64,000 nucleotides of DNA from Aquitalea denitrificans (GTDB taxonomy: Bacteria; Pseudomonadota; Gammaproteobacteria; Burkholderiales; Chromobacteriaceae): contig NZ_CP047241.1 in the NCBI RefSeq assembly GCF_009856625.1, positions 1,178,001 through 1,242,000 of the forward strand. Direction: 5' to 3'. The position numbers and the translations under genes were made by a program. This document shows positions 15,683-24,280 of the stretch, piece by piece (the first letter of the stretch is position 1; every line of letters begins with the position of its first letter). Under the pieces are notes generated by a model. It did no database searches. It was given only the letters and a program-made list of their open reading frames with translations, and was not told the DNA's origin.

Positions 15683-16450
15683 TCAGTCCAGGGTGAAGTC
15701 AGCAGCGGTGATCAGGTCCGTGCCGCATTCCAGGGTTTCAAACCAGTCAAGGAAGCGTGTCACCATTTCCTTGCCCTTGAACGAGCCGCCATGCTGCGGA
15801 ACAATCCACTCTATATCCAGCTGGCGGACCATCTGCACCCACAGCCGGCAGGCTTTGTTATTGGTCATGTAGCGCTTGTGAAAGCCCAGCATGTGACTGT
15901 CGATCAGGTGGGCATCAAAATCGACCACCGGCTTGCCGGCATTGTGGCCATCCATCAGCGATGCGCCGATGTCGCCGGAGAACAGGATTTTGCTGAGCGG
16001 ATCGTAGATCTGGAAGAAACCGACGGTATGCAGGTAATGTGCCGGAATGATCTTGAGCGTGGAGCCACCCAGGGTGATGTCCATGCCGCGTGGCGGAATG
16101 GGAATCAGCCGGCCTTCGGTGGCACCGCGCATGCAGAAGTGGGGCAGAAAGCGCACCCATTCCTGGGCAATGATGATCTGGGCATCGGTAATCAGCAGCC
16201 AGCCATTGGCCGAGGCGATGATGTCCGGGTCCTGGTGAGAGGCAAAGATATAACGGGTATGCGAGGGCAGGAAATAATCGGCCAGCTCGGCAATCAGGTG
16301 TTTGTAGGTAAGGTTGCCACCCGGGTCCAGCAGCATGCCGTCACCTTTGTCGATGATGGCAAACTGGTTGGACTGAATGCCTTCACCTTGTACCAGTTCG
16401 GTAAAGGCGACGCATTTGTGATTGCCGTCATCATAAAGCACCAGGGCCAT
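15683..16450 (-). CDS. ODP-type metallo-beta-lactamase-fold di-iron protein (oxygen-binding family)
   Basis: A 255-residue protein with the metallo-beta-lactamase fold of flavodiiron proteins but no flavodoxin domain. Metal ligands are visible: His72-x-Asp74-x-Asp76 (SHQDPD), His138 (PAHYLH), Asp160 (FSGDIG) and His220 (VPQHGG). HQDPD replaces the HxExDH of flavodiiron enzymes, as in ODP proteins, one of which is a di-iron oxygen sensor coupled to chemotaxis in Treponema denticola. The ATG at 16450 has an AAGGAAC ribosome-binding site; the longer open frame to 16678 runs through AT-rich promoter sequence. First gene of the GTPase operon. Likely role: sensing or binding O2 or NO. Confidence 0.88.
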   Translation of the reverse strand: MALVLYDDGNHKCVAFTELVQGEGIQSNQFAIIDKGDGMLLDPGGNLTYKHLIAELADYFLPSHTRYIFASHQDPDIIASANGWLLITDAQIIIAQEWVRFLPHFCMRGATEGRLIPIPPRGMDITLGGSTLKIIPAHYLHTVGFFQIYDPLSKILFSGDIGASLMDGHNAGKPVVDFDAHLIDSHMLGFHKRYMTNNKACRLWVQMVRQLDIEWIVPQHGGSFKGKEMVTRFLDWFETLECGTDLITAADFTLD

Positions 16451-16811
16451 GGCTGTTCCTTGCGTAAGGATTGCCGCCAGAACACGGGTTTTAGCGGCAA
16501 ATCTGCTGACAGGGCGTAACTCGGCATGAGTATGCTTGCCGCTGTCATCAAGACTTGTGAGAAGGTGTTTATTATTTTCATTTGGCTCTAAATCGTTTTG
16601 ATATGAGTCAAGGATGACGAAAATGCAGGCTGAATATTTGTTTGGAATATAAGAAAAAATGCACTGTGAAATGTGCATGTGTTTTCAGTTACTTCCTGTC
16701 GCAGCCACGTACGGTGGCCATGCTGCGGTTGTGATGCAGTGGCCTGTGGGCGGGGTGGCACGTGGTGGGTAGTTGTGACAGGCAGAGGCGGAGAATGGCT
16801 TGCTGCGGTGC
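16451..16811. other. 361-bp intergenic region upstream of the ODP operon
   Basis: No gene is supported. The part at 16555-16680 is AT-rich and holds the predicted FNR/ANR-dependent promoter of the ODP operon. The part at 16680-16810 is GC-rich and follows the end of the periplasmic binding-protein gene; it contains a short near-palindrome (gccac-gtacg-gtggc) but no recognisable terminator. Confidence 0.5.
16571..16611 (-). promoter_or_regulatory. Predicted class II FNR/ANR-activated promoter of the ODP operon
   Basis: On the minus strand TTGAC-TCAT-ATCAA (16598-16611) matches the FNR/ANR consensus TTGAT-N4-ATCAA at 9 of 10 positions. An AATAAT -10-like hexamer lies at 16571-16576, which puts the start site near 16564 and the box centre at about -40.5, the spacing of class II FNR activation. 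The ODP start codon is about 115 bp further on. This is a sequence prediction only. Confidence 0.6.
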
Positions 16812-17555
16812 TTAGTGAGCGTGCGGTGGATGCATGGCTTCGGTGATGGCTTGGATAATGCGAGGGTCGGTAGCGGGGTTGGCGGCCAGATACAGCGGAT
16901 CGCCCTGCGGCAGGCTGAATATCGCCTGGAATTGTTGTTCCGGGACTTTCAGCTTGGCCAACTGACTGCGTAGCTGGTCCGGGTCGGCAATCAACAGCTG
17001 GGCAGCACCGCTTTGCAGCAGACGCGGGCATTCCTGCTGGCTGTTGGTGGTGATGTACTGGCTGCCTGGCGCAAAACCGGACTTGACCAGAAACTCTTCC
17101 TGCACATCATGATTGCCCACACATACCTTGCAGCAGCTTTTCACTTGCTCCAGTGATTGGGGTGCAATGCCGGTTTCGCCATTCAGGCGGTAGAACACCC
17201 TTTGCATATGACCAATCTGGCCCAGCCAGACAAACAGGTTTTCGCGGGTATTGGTACGGGCGATCGAATAAATCAGCGTGTTGGGGCGGGTGGCCGCCAC
17301 GCGGTAAGCCCTGGCCCAGGGCAAAACCTGGAAATTGGCCTTCAGGCCGGCGCGGGTCAGAATATCCTTCACCAGCTGGGTACTGCGCCCGGCGACATTG
17401 CCCTGGGGGTCGATGGTGCTGAGCCAGGACGAATTCTCGGTGACCACCAGCAGTTTGCCGTCAGCAAGTGCTGCTGGCGACAGGCAGGCGCACAGCAGGA
17501 GCAGCCAGGGTAGTCGCTGGCGCAGCAATGACAGGCGGGAGCGGAAGACGGTCAT
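16812..17555 (-). CDS. Periplasmic substrate-binding protein (bacterial SBP family 3-like)
   Basis: A 247-residue secreted protein. Residues 1-31 form a signal peptide (positively charged start, LPWLLLLCACLSPAALA). The mature part has the two-lobe pattern of polar amino-acid-binding proteins ('GRSTQLVKDILTRAGLKANFQVLPWARAYRVAATRPNTLIYSIARTNTRE'-type region, residues about 55-105). An uncommon cysteine cluster, CCKVC, lies near residue 141. No permease or ATPase is adjacent, so it is an orphan: it may serve a distant transporter or act as a periplasmic sensor. It is monocistronic between the ODP operon and alaS. Confidence 0.82.
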   Translation of the reverse strand: MTVFRSRLSLLRQRLPWLLLLCACLSPAALADGKLLVVTENSSWLSTIDPQGNVAGRSTQLVKDILTRAGLKANFQVLPWARAYRVAATRPNTLIYSIARTNTRENLFVWLGQIGHMQRVFYRLNGETGIAPQSLEQVKSCCKVCVGNHDVQEEFLVKSGFAPGSQYITTNSQQECPRLLQSGAAQLLIADPDQLRSQLAKLKVPEQQFQAIFSLPQGDPLYLAANPATDPRIIQAITEAMHPPHAH

Positions 17556-17604
17556 GCGCAGTGCTCTCCGGTTGGCAGGGTGGTTATAAACACTATAAAC
17601 GACA

Positions 17605-17629
17605 AAAGCCGCAGGGTTGCCCCTGCGGC
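17605..17629 (-). terminator. alaS terminator
   Basis: Minus-strand hairpin GCCGCAGGG / CCCTGCGGC with a 4-nt loop, followed by TTTTG, 20 bp after the alaS stop codon. Confidence 0.8.
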
Positions 17630-17650
17630 TTGCTTGCGGCAGCTTACAGC

Positions 17651-20284
17651 TTACAGCTTGCCTTCCAGCCAGGACGGCAGGCTTGCCAGTGCTGCGGCCA
17701 GGTTTTCCGGCTGGGTACCACCGGCTTGGGCCATGTCCGGACGGCCACCGCCCTTGCCACCCACTTGCAGGGCAACCTGATTCACCAGCTCACCGGCCTT
17801 GACCTTGCCGGTCAGGTCCTTGGAGACGCGGGCAATCAGGCTGACCTTGCCGTCGGCCACGCAGGCCAGCAGAGCCACGCCGCTTTCCAGCTTGTCCATG
17901 ACCTTGTCGCTCATGTCACGCAGGGTGGCGGCATCGATATCCTCGATCTTGCTGATCAGGCAGGCCACGCCCTTGATGCTTTGCTGCTGGCTGGCCAGCA
18001 ACTGGTCGAGCTGACCCAGAGCCAGTTGGCCCTTCAGCTGCTGAGCCTGTTTCTGCGCGGCTTTCAGTTCGGCCTGCAGTTTTTCCAGCTTGGACAGCAG
18101 TTCACCCGGCTGGGCCTGGGCGATGGCAGCAGCGGCTTTCAGTTCGCCATCCTGCGCCTGCACCAGCGCTACCGCACCTTCACCGGTAACGGCTTCGATA
18201 CGGCGCACGCCAGCGGCCACGCCGGTTTCGGCGATGATCTTGAACAGGCCGATGTCACCGGTACGCTTGACGTGAGTACCGCCGCACAGCTCGGTGGAGA
18301 AATCGCCCATTTTCAGCACGCGCACGGTGTCGCCGTACTTCTCGCCGAACAGGGCAATGGCACCTGCCTTGATGGCGTCGTCGTAGGACATGTGGCCCAC
18401 GCTGACTTCCACGTTGTGAATCACCACGCGGTTGACGATGCGTTCCACTTCTGCGATCTGCTCGGCGGAAACCGGCTCGTTGTGGGCAAAGTCGAAGCGG
18501 GCACGTTCCGGGTTCACCAGCGAACCCTTCTGCGCCACGTGTTCACCCAGAACATGACGCAGGGCGGCATGCAGCAGGTGGGTGGCAGAGTGGTTACGCG
18601 CGGTGGCGGCACGCTTGTGCAGGTCGATGGTGGCGGTAACGCTGTCGCCCACCTTCAGGTTGCCACGTGCCAGACGGCCCTTGTGACCGAATACCGCAGC
18701 CTGCACCTTCTGGGTGTCGGCCACGTCGAACAGCGCAGCCACGCCGCCCTGAGCGGATATTTCGCCCACATCGCCCACCTGACCGCCGCCTTCGGCGTAG
18801 AAGGCGGTATTGTCCAGTACCACGATGCCTTCGTCGCCGGCTTCCAGCTGCTGCACGGCTTCATTACCCTTGTACAGTGCCAGTACCTTGGCATCCACGC
18901 TGGTGGATTCGTAGCCGTTGAACACGGTGTCAGCACCGCTATAGTCCACATTGCCGGCCATCTTGAAGGACGAAGCAGCACGGGCGCGTTCGCGCTGGGC
19001 TTCCATTGCCTTGTCGAAACCGTCCTGATCGACTTCCACTTCGCGTTCACGGCAGATGTCGGCGGTCAGGTCCAGCGGGAAGCCGAAGGTGTCGTACAGC
19101 TTGAAGGCGGTTTCGCCATCCAGCACCTTGCTATTGGCCGCCAGGGCGGTTTCCAGCAGGGCCATGCCCTTGTCCAGGGTTTCGGCAAAGCGTAGTTCTT
19201 CCTGGCGCAGGGTGTCTTCGATTTCGGCCTGCTTCTGACGCAGTTCCGGGTAGGCCTGGCCCATTTCCTCGGCCAGATCGGCTACCAGTTTGTAGAAGAA
19301 CAGACCCTTCTGACCCAGCTTGTAACCGTGGCGGATGGCACGGCGGATGATGCGGCGCAGTACATAGCCACGACCGTCATTGGACGGAATCACGCCGTCG
19401 GCAATCAGGAAGGAACAGGCGCGGATGTGGTCGGCAATCACCTTGAGCGACGGCACGTCCATGCTGAAGGCCACGCCGGTTTCGCGGGCGGCGGCTTTGA
19501 GCAGGTTCTGGAACAGGTCGATCTCGTAGTTGGCGTGTACGTGTTGCAGCACGGCCGAGATACGCTCCAGGCCCATGCCGGTATCCACCGATGGCTTGGG
19601 CAGCGGGTTCATCGCACCGGATTCGTCGCGGTTGAACTGCATGAACACGTTGTTCCAGATTTCGATGAAGCGGTCACCGTCTTCTTCCGGGCTTCCCGGC
19701 GGGCCGCCCCAGATGTGTTCGCCGTGATCGTAGAAAATTTCGGTACACGGGCCGCAGGGGCCGGTGTCACCCATTTGCCAGAAGTTGTCCGAAGCGTAGG
19801 GTGCACCCTTGTTGTCGCCGATACGGACGATCTTGTCAGCCGGAACGCCGATTTCCTTGTTCCAGATGTCGAAGGCTTCATCGTCGGTGGCGTACACCGT
19901 CACCATCAGCTTGTCCTTGGGCAGCGCCAGCCATTGTTTGCCGGTAAGGAATTCCCAGGCAAAGTGGATGGCATCGCGCTTGAAGTAGTCGCCGAAGCTG
20001 AAGTTGCCCAGCATTTCGAAGAAGGTGTGGTGGCGGGCGGTGTAGCCCACGTTTTCCAGGTCGTTGTGCTTGCCGCCGGCGCGTACGCATTTCTGGCTGG
20101 TGGTGGCGCGGGTATAGGGGCGCTTGTCAAAGCCGAGGAACACGTCCTTGAACTGGTTCATGCCGGCGTTGGTGAACAGCAGGGTGGGATCTTCCCACGG
20201 TACCAGCGAGCTGGAGGCTACGACCTGGTGGCCTTTGGAGGCGAAGAAATCCAGGAATTTCTGGCGAATTTCGGAGGTTTTCAT
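17651..20284 (-). CDS. alaS: Alanyl-tRNA synthetase
   Basis: AlaRS charges tRNA-Ala and edits mischarged Ser/Gly. The 877-residue product is full length. The class II catalytic core is at the N-terminus (MKTSEIRQKFLDFFASKGHQ, 'TNAGMNQFKDVFLG', 'GDTGPCGPCTEIFYD'), the editing domain carries the HxxxH zinc site 'HSATHLLHAALR' and the Cys-His 'ELCGGTHVKRTGDIG', and the C-Ala coiled coil lies near residues 720-780. The start at MKTSEIRQ matches known AlaRS; the frame extends about 100 bp upstream without homology. It lies downstream of recX, the arrangement recA-recX-alaS common in proteobacteria. Confidence 0.98.
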   Translation of the reverse strand: MKTSEIRQKFLDFFASKGHQVVASSSLVPWEDPTLLFTNAGMNQFKDVFLGFDKRPYTRATTSQKCVRAGGKHNDLENVGYTARHHTFFEMLGNFSFGDYFKRDAIHFAWEFLTGKQWLALPKDKLMVTVYATDDEAFDIWNKEIGVPADKIVRIGDNKGAPYASDNFWQMGDTGPCGPCTEIFYDHGEHIWGGPPGSPEEDGDRFIEIWNNVFMQFNRDESGAMNPLPKPSVDTGMGLERISAVLQHVHANYEIDLFQNLLKAAARETGVAFSMDVPSLKVIADHIRACSFLIADGVIPSNDGRGYVLRRIIRRAIRHGYKLGQKGLFFYKLVADLAEEMGQAYPELRQKQAEIEDTLRQEELRFAETLDKGMALLETALAANSKVLDGETAFKLYDTFGFPLDLTADICREREVEVDQDGFDKAMEAQRERARAASSFKMAGNVDYSGADTVFNGYESTSVDAKVLALYKGNEAVQQLEAGDEGIVVLDNTAFYAEGGGQVGDVGEISAQGGVAALFDVADTQKVQAAVFGHKGRLARGNLKVGDSVTATIDLHKRAATARNHSATHLLHAALRHVLGEHVAQKGSLVNPERARFDFAHNEPVSAEQIAEVERIVNRVVIHNVEVSVGHMSYDDAIKAGAIALFGEKYGDTVRVLKMGDFSTELCGGTHVKRTGDIGLFKIIAETGVAAGVRRIEAVTGEGAVALVQAQDGELKAAAAIAQAQPGELLSKLEKLQAELKAAQKQAQQLKGQLALGQLDQLLASQQQSIKGVACLISKIEDIDAATLRDMSDKVMDKLESGVALLACVADGKVSLIARVSKDLTGKVKAGELVNQVALQVGGKGGGRPDMAQAGGTQPENLAAALASLPSWLEGKL

Positions 20285-20418
20285 GTCGGTTTCGTCAAGA
20301 TTGAATACATTGGTAGCGGCGTGGGACAGCGCCTTGTGGCCGTTACGGTCATGCCCGATTGTGTCAAGCCGCAGCAAGGCTGGCAAGGGTCATGGCGCGG
20401 CAACTGCCTGTGGCGGAA

Positions 20419-20886
20419 CTAGTCGTCCGGGTCGCCAGGAAAATCGTCGTCGTCGCCACGGCCTGACATCACCTGACGGATGATGTCCATGCCAAATCCG
20501 CGTGCTGCCAGAAACCGCATCTGTTTTGCCCTTTCCTGCGGCGTGGTGGCTACGCTGCCAAACTTCTTTTCCCATTGCTGCCGGGCCAGATTCAGGTCGT
20601 CACGGTCTTCCAGCACACTGGCGATATCGTCACTGCTGACTCCGCGGTGACGCATTTCCTGCTGCAGGCGGCGGGTGCCGTATTTCTGGCCGCGGCTATC
20701 GGTAAACTGGCGGGCAAAGCGGCTGTCGGACTGCCAGTTGCGCTCGGCCAGTTCGTCCAGCAGGGTGGCGAGCTGTTCCGGACTTTCGGCAAACGGCGCG
20801 AGCCGCCGCTCCAGTTCCCGCCGTGTATATTCGCGGCGGGACAGGAGATCGACGGCTCGCGCCTTCAGGCTTTTTTCCATCGGCAA
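20419..20886 (-). CDS. recX: RecA-modulating protein RecX
   Basis: RecX binds RecA filaments and limits recombinase activity. The 155-residue protein has the three-helix repeat pattern and family motifs 'SLKARAVDLLSRREYTRRELERRL', 'LAERNWQSDSRFARQFTDSR' and 'GFGMDIIRQVMSG'. It starts 9 bp after the recA stop, so it is co-transcribed with and dosed relative to recA. The C-terminus is an acidic tail (DDDDFPGDPDD). Confidence 0.95.
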   Translation of the reverse strand: MPMEKSLKARAVDLLSRREYTRRELERRLAPFAESPEQLATLLDELAERNWQSDSRFARQFTDSRGQKYGTRRLQQEMRHRGVSSDDIASVLEDRDDLNLARQQWEKKFGSVATTPQERAKQMRFLAARGFGMDIIRQVMSGRGDDDDFPGDPDD

Positions 20887-20895
20887 GCCGGTTGC

Positions 20896-21945
20896 TTATA
20901 CGTCCAGTACGTCGTCAGCCATGTCTTCGGCGTCGTTTTCGGTAATTTCCACCTTGATGCCGACAGCTTCGCGGATCTTGGCTTCGATTTCCTTGGCGAT
21001 GGCCGGATTGGACTTCAGCCATTCACGGGTGTTGTCCTTGCCCTGGCCGATTTTCTGGCCGTTGTAGGCATACCAGGCACCGGATTTTTCGACGAAGCCG
21101 TGCTTGACGCCCAGTTCGATGATTTCGCCTTCGCGGCTGATACCTTCACCGTACAGGATGTCGAAGTCGGCCTGGCGGAACGGGGGCGATACCTTGTTCT
21201 TCACCACCTTGACGCGGGTTTCGTTACCGATTACCTCGTCAGCCTTCTTGATGCCGCCCACGCGGCGGATGTCCAGACGCACCGAGGCGTAGAACTTCAG
21301 CGCGTTACCACCGGTGGTGGTTTCCGGGTTGCCAAACATCACGCCGATCTTCATGCGGATCTGGTTGATGAAGATCACCAGGGTGTTGGTACGCTTGATG
21401 TTGGCGGTCAGCTTGCGCAGCGCCTGGCTCATCAGGCGGGCTTGCAGGCCGACGTGGCTGTCGCCCATTTCGCCTTCGATTTCAGCCTTGGGTACCAGGG
21501 CGGCAACCGAGTCGATCACGATGACGTCAACACCGCTGGAGCGTACCAGCATGTCGCAGATTTCCAGTGCCTGCTCGCCGGTGTCCGGCTGGGAAATCAG
21601 CAGGTCTTCCACGTTTACACCCAGTTTTTGGGCGTAGATCGGGTCCAGCGCGTTTTCCGCGTCGATGTAGGCGCAGGTGCCGCCCAGCTTCTGGGCTTCG
21701 GCCACGGCCTGCAGACACAGGGTGGTTTTACCGGAGGATTCCGGGCCGTAGATTTCCACGACACGGCCGCGCGGCAGACCGCCTACACCCAGCGCCAGGT
21801 CCAGGCCCAGCGAGCCGGTGGATACCACTTGCAGGTTTTCGTTGATCTGGTTGTCGCTCATGCGCATGATCGAACCCTTGCCGAACTGCTTTTCGATCTG
21901 GGCAAGGGCTGCCGCCAATGCGCGGCTCTTGTCTTCTGACGCCAT
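20896..21945 (-). CDS. recA: Recombinase RecA
   Basis: RecA polymerises on single-stranded DNA, catalyses strand exchange and acts as co-protease in DNA damage responses. The 349-residue protein is canonical: 'ALAQIEKQFGKGSIMRM' at the start, Walker A GPESSGKTT, Walker B 'DVIVIDSVAALVPKAEIEGEMGD', loop L2 'NQIRMKIGVMFGNPETTTGGNALKFYASVRLD' and an acidic tail 'ENDAEDMADDVLDV'. It is transcribed divergently from hrcA and followed by recX. Confidence 0.99.
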   Translation of the reverse strand: MASEDKSRALAAALAQIEKQFGKGSIMRMSDNQINENLQVVSTGSLGLDLALGVGGLPRGRVVEIYGPESSGKTTLCLQAVAEAQKLGGTCAYIDAENALDPIYAQKLGVNVEDLLISQPDTGEQALEICDMLVRSSGVDVIVIDSVAALVPKAEIEGEMGDSHVGLQARLMSQALRKLTANIKRTNTLVIFINQIRMKIGVMFGNPETTTGGNALKFYASVRLDIRRVGGIKKADEVIGNETRVKVVKNKVSPPFRQADFDILYGEGISREGEIIELGVKHGFVEKSGAWYAYNGQKIGQGKDNTREWLKSNPAIAKEIEAKIREAVGIKVEITENDAEDMADDVLDV

Positions 21946-21985
21946 GCTGTCTCCAATTGCGTGTAGTGGAACCGATAGATGGGGG

Positions 21986-22013
21986 ATTATCGCACAAAGG
22001 CAAGAGCCGACAA
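21986..22013 (-). promoter_or_regulatory. Predicted recA promoter
   Basis: On the minus strand a -35-like TTGTCG (22008-22013), a 16-bp spacer and a -10 GATAAT (21986-21991) lie about 40-70 bp upstream of recA. No LexA-type CTGT-N8-ACAG palindrome is visible between recA and hrcA. Confidence 0.5.
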
Positions 22014-22105
22014 ATGCGAAAGGCGGCTTGAAATGACACCAACACGCGCAACATGGTATTCATGGAGAGGCTGGCCGGAATCGTCTGGTCGGGTAAAATG
22101 AGAGC

Positions 22106-23122
22106 ATGATGAACGAGCGCGCACAACGACTGCTGAAAACGCTGATCGAACGCTATATTGCCGATGGTCAGCCGGTGGGATCAAAAACCCTGTCCATGCT
22201 GTCGGGCATGGAACTGTCATCTGCTTCCATCCGCAACATCCTGGCCGACCTGGAAGGCATGGGGCTGATTGCCTCGCCGCATACCTCGGCCGGGCGCATT
22301 CCCACCGCCAAGGGTTACCGGCTGTTTGTCGATCACCTGCTCACCATCCAGCCGCTGGAAGAGCTGGCGATGCGCGAGCTGGAAAGCAGCCTGCAGCCGG
22401 ACAGCCCGCAGCGCATTGCACAGGCGGCATCCACGCTACTGTCTGATCTCACCCATTTCGCCGGCGTAGTGGTGACACCGCAGCGCTCCGACGTGGCTTT
22501 TCGCCAGATCGAATTTTTGCGGCTGTCCGAGCGCCGCATCCTGATGATTCTGGTGACGCTGGATGGTGATGTGCAGAACCACTTGCTGAGCACCGAGCGC
22601 GACTACAGCCCGGCCGAACTGGTGGAAGCCGGCAACTTCATCAGCCAGCACTATGCCGGCCAGGGCCTGAGTGCCATTGCCAGCCGCGTGGCGGTGGAAT
22701 TGCGCGAACTGCAAGGCAATATCACCGAGCTGATGTCGGCGGCGGTGCGCTTTGGCCAGAGTTCGCTGGGCAGCCCCAGTGATGCGGTGGTGATCGCCGG
22801 CGGGATGAACCTGCTGAATGTGCGCGATTTGTCGGAAGACCTGTCGCGCCTGCGCGAGCTGTTTGCCACTTTCGAGCGCAAAACCGAGCTGTTGAAACTG
22901 CTGAACCAGGGCCAGGATGCCCAGGGCGTCAATATTTTCATCGGCGAGGAATCCGGCGTGATGACGCTGGACGAATGCTCGGTGGTGACCGCGCCCTATA
23001 GCATCAATGGCATGGTGGTGGGCACGCTGGGGGTGGTCGGCCCCACCCGCATGGCCTACGAGCGGGTGATTCCCATTGTCGACATTACTGCGCGGCTGGT
23101 TTCCAGCGCGCTCTCTTATTAA
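22106..23122 (+). CDS. hrcA: Heat-inducible transcription repressor HrcA
   Basis: HrcA represses class I heat-shock genes (groESL, dnaK) by binding CIRCE operators and is kept folded by GroEL. The 338-residue protein begins with the winged-helix DNA-binding domain ('LLKTLIERYIADGQPVGSKTLSM', 'LSSASIRNILADLEGMGLIASPHTSAGRIPTAKGYR'). A GAF-like dimerisation region follows, with the C-terminal motif 'TAPYSINGMVVGTLGVVGPTRMAYERVIPIVD'. Two adjacent ATGs (22106 and 22109) are possible starts. No CIRCE element is visible in front of it. Confidence 0.96.
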   Translation: MMNERAQRLLKTLIERYIADGQPVGSKTLSMLSGMELSSASIRNILADLEGMGLIASPHTSAGRIPTAKGYRLFVDHLLTIQPLEELAMRELESSLQPDSPQRIAQAASTLLSDLTHFAGVVVTPQRSDVAFRQIEFLRLSERRILMILVTLDGDVQNHLLSTERDYSPAELVEAGNFISQHYAGQGLSAIASRVAVELRELQGNITELMSAAVRFGQSSLGSPSDAVVIAGGMNLLNVRDLSEDLSRLRELFATFERKTELLKLLNQGQDAQGVNIFIGEESGVMTLDECSVVTAPYSINGMVVGTLGVVGPTRMAYERVIPIVDITARLVSSALSY

Positions 23123-23153
23123 GCCGCACTGGCGGCAATACACGGAATTTCCG

Positions 23154-24206
23154 ATGAAACGATTCTTGATGGCCGCCGCGCTGGCTGGCGGCGTGATGTC
23201 TTCCCTGGCCCAAGCCGATGCCGCCTTGCTGGGCCGGGCGGACGTGCAGCGCTATATCGACGAGCAGGTTGCCAGCGGCAGCTTCAACCGCCCGGAGCTG
23301 GAAGCGGTGTTTGCCAATGTGGAACTCAAGCCCAACATCATTGCCATTCTGGACAAGCCGGCCACCTCGCGGCCCTGGTATCAGTTTCGCGGCAGCTTTT
23401 ACAACGAGCGCCTGCTGAAAAACGGCGTGGCCTTCTGGCAGCAGCATGCCGCCACCTTGCAGCGCGCCGAGCAGGTGTATGGCGTGCCGCCGGAAATGGT
23501 GGTGGCCATTCTGGGCATTGAAACCAATTACGGCCGCAACACCGGCAGCTTCCGCCTGGCCGACGCGCTGACCACCATCGCCTTCAACTACCCGCGCCGT
23601 GCCGAGTACTTCCGCGGCGAGCTGACCGAATTCCTCAAGTTGTCCAAGGAGGAGGGCATAGACCCGCTGTCGCTGAAAGGCTCCTATGCCGGTGCGATGG
23701 GTCTGCCGCAATTCATGCCGTCCAGCTTCCGCAAATGGGCGGTGGATTTTGACGGCAGCGGCCACCGCGACATCTGGAATAACGTCGACGATGCCATCGG
23801 TAGCGTGGCGCATTACTTCCAGCTGCAAGGCTGGCGTCATGGCGACGACATCATCATCCCGGCTGCGGTGCAGCCGGGCGTGGATATCAGTGCGCTGGTG
23901 GCGGACAAGTTCAACCTGCACCTGACGGTGGGCGAACTCAAGGCGCGCGGCATCCTGCCGCAGGCCCAGGTGGCGGACAACGTACAGGCCGTGCTGGTGC
24001 CGCTGGAAACTGCGCCGGGGGTGACTGAATACTGGCTGGGGCTGAACAATTTCTACGTGATTACCCGCTACAACAAGAGCACCCTGTATGCCAAGGTGGC
24101 GCAGGAGCTGGCTGGCGAGTTGCGCCTGCGTTACCTGAATGCCCAGGCCCTGCAATCCGCCCAGCCTGCCGCCGCCCAGCCCGAAGCGTCGACCCCGGCC
24201 CAGTAA
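23154..24206 (+). CDS. mltB: Membrane-bound or periplasmic lytic murein transglycosylase B
   Basis: MltB cleaves the glycan strand of peptidoglycan between MurNAc and GlcNAc, leaving 1,6-anhydro-MurNAc ends. The 350-residue precursor has a signal peptide (MKRFLMAAALAGGVMSSLAQADA); no lipobox cysteine is visible, so it is probably soluble in the periplasm. The catalytic Glu lies in 'AILGIETNYGRNTGSFRLADALTTIAFNYPRRAEYF', and 'SYAGAMGLPQFMPSSFRKWAVDFDGSGHRDIW' is the second conserved block. The start at 23154 excludes an upstream in-frame extension overlapping hrcA. It lies 31 bp after hrcA. Confidence 0.94.
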   Translation: MKRFLMAAALAGGVMSSLAQADAALLGRADVQRYIDEQVASGSFNRPELEAVFANVELKPNIIAILDKPATSRPWYQFRGSFYNERLLKNGVAFWQQHAATLQRAEQVYGVPPEMVVAILGIETNYGRNTGSFRLADALTTIAFNYPRRAEYFRGELTEFLKLSKEEGIDPLSLKGSYAGAMGLPQFMPSSFRKWAVDFDGSGHRDIWNNVDDAIGSVAHYFQLQGWRHGDDIIIPAAVQPGVDISALVADKFNLHLTVGELKARGILPQAQVADNVQAVLVPLETAPGVTEYWLGLNNFYVITRYNKSTLYAKVAQELAGELRLRYLNAQALQSAQPAAAQPEASTPAQ

Positions 24207-24280
24207 GGCCAACCAGGCTGGCGGGTGCTCCTGTCAAAAGGAGTCGCCTTGCTGGCCGATTGCCATTAAAATCCGCCCCC

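Noticed and set aside
17468..19195. Long open frame of 575 codons on the plus strand
   Set aside because: It lies entirely antisense to alaS; its composition (Gly/His/Gln-rich) is typical of the complementary strand of a GC-rich gene.
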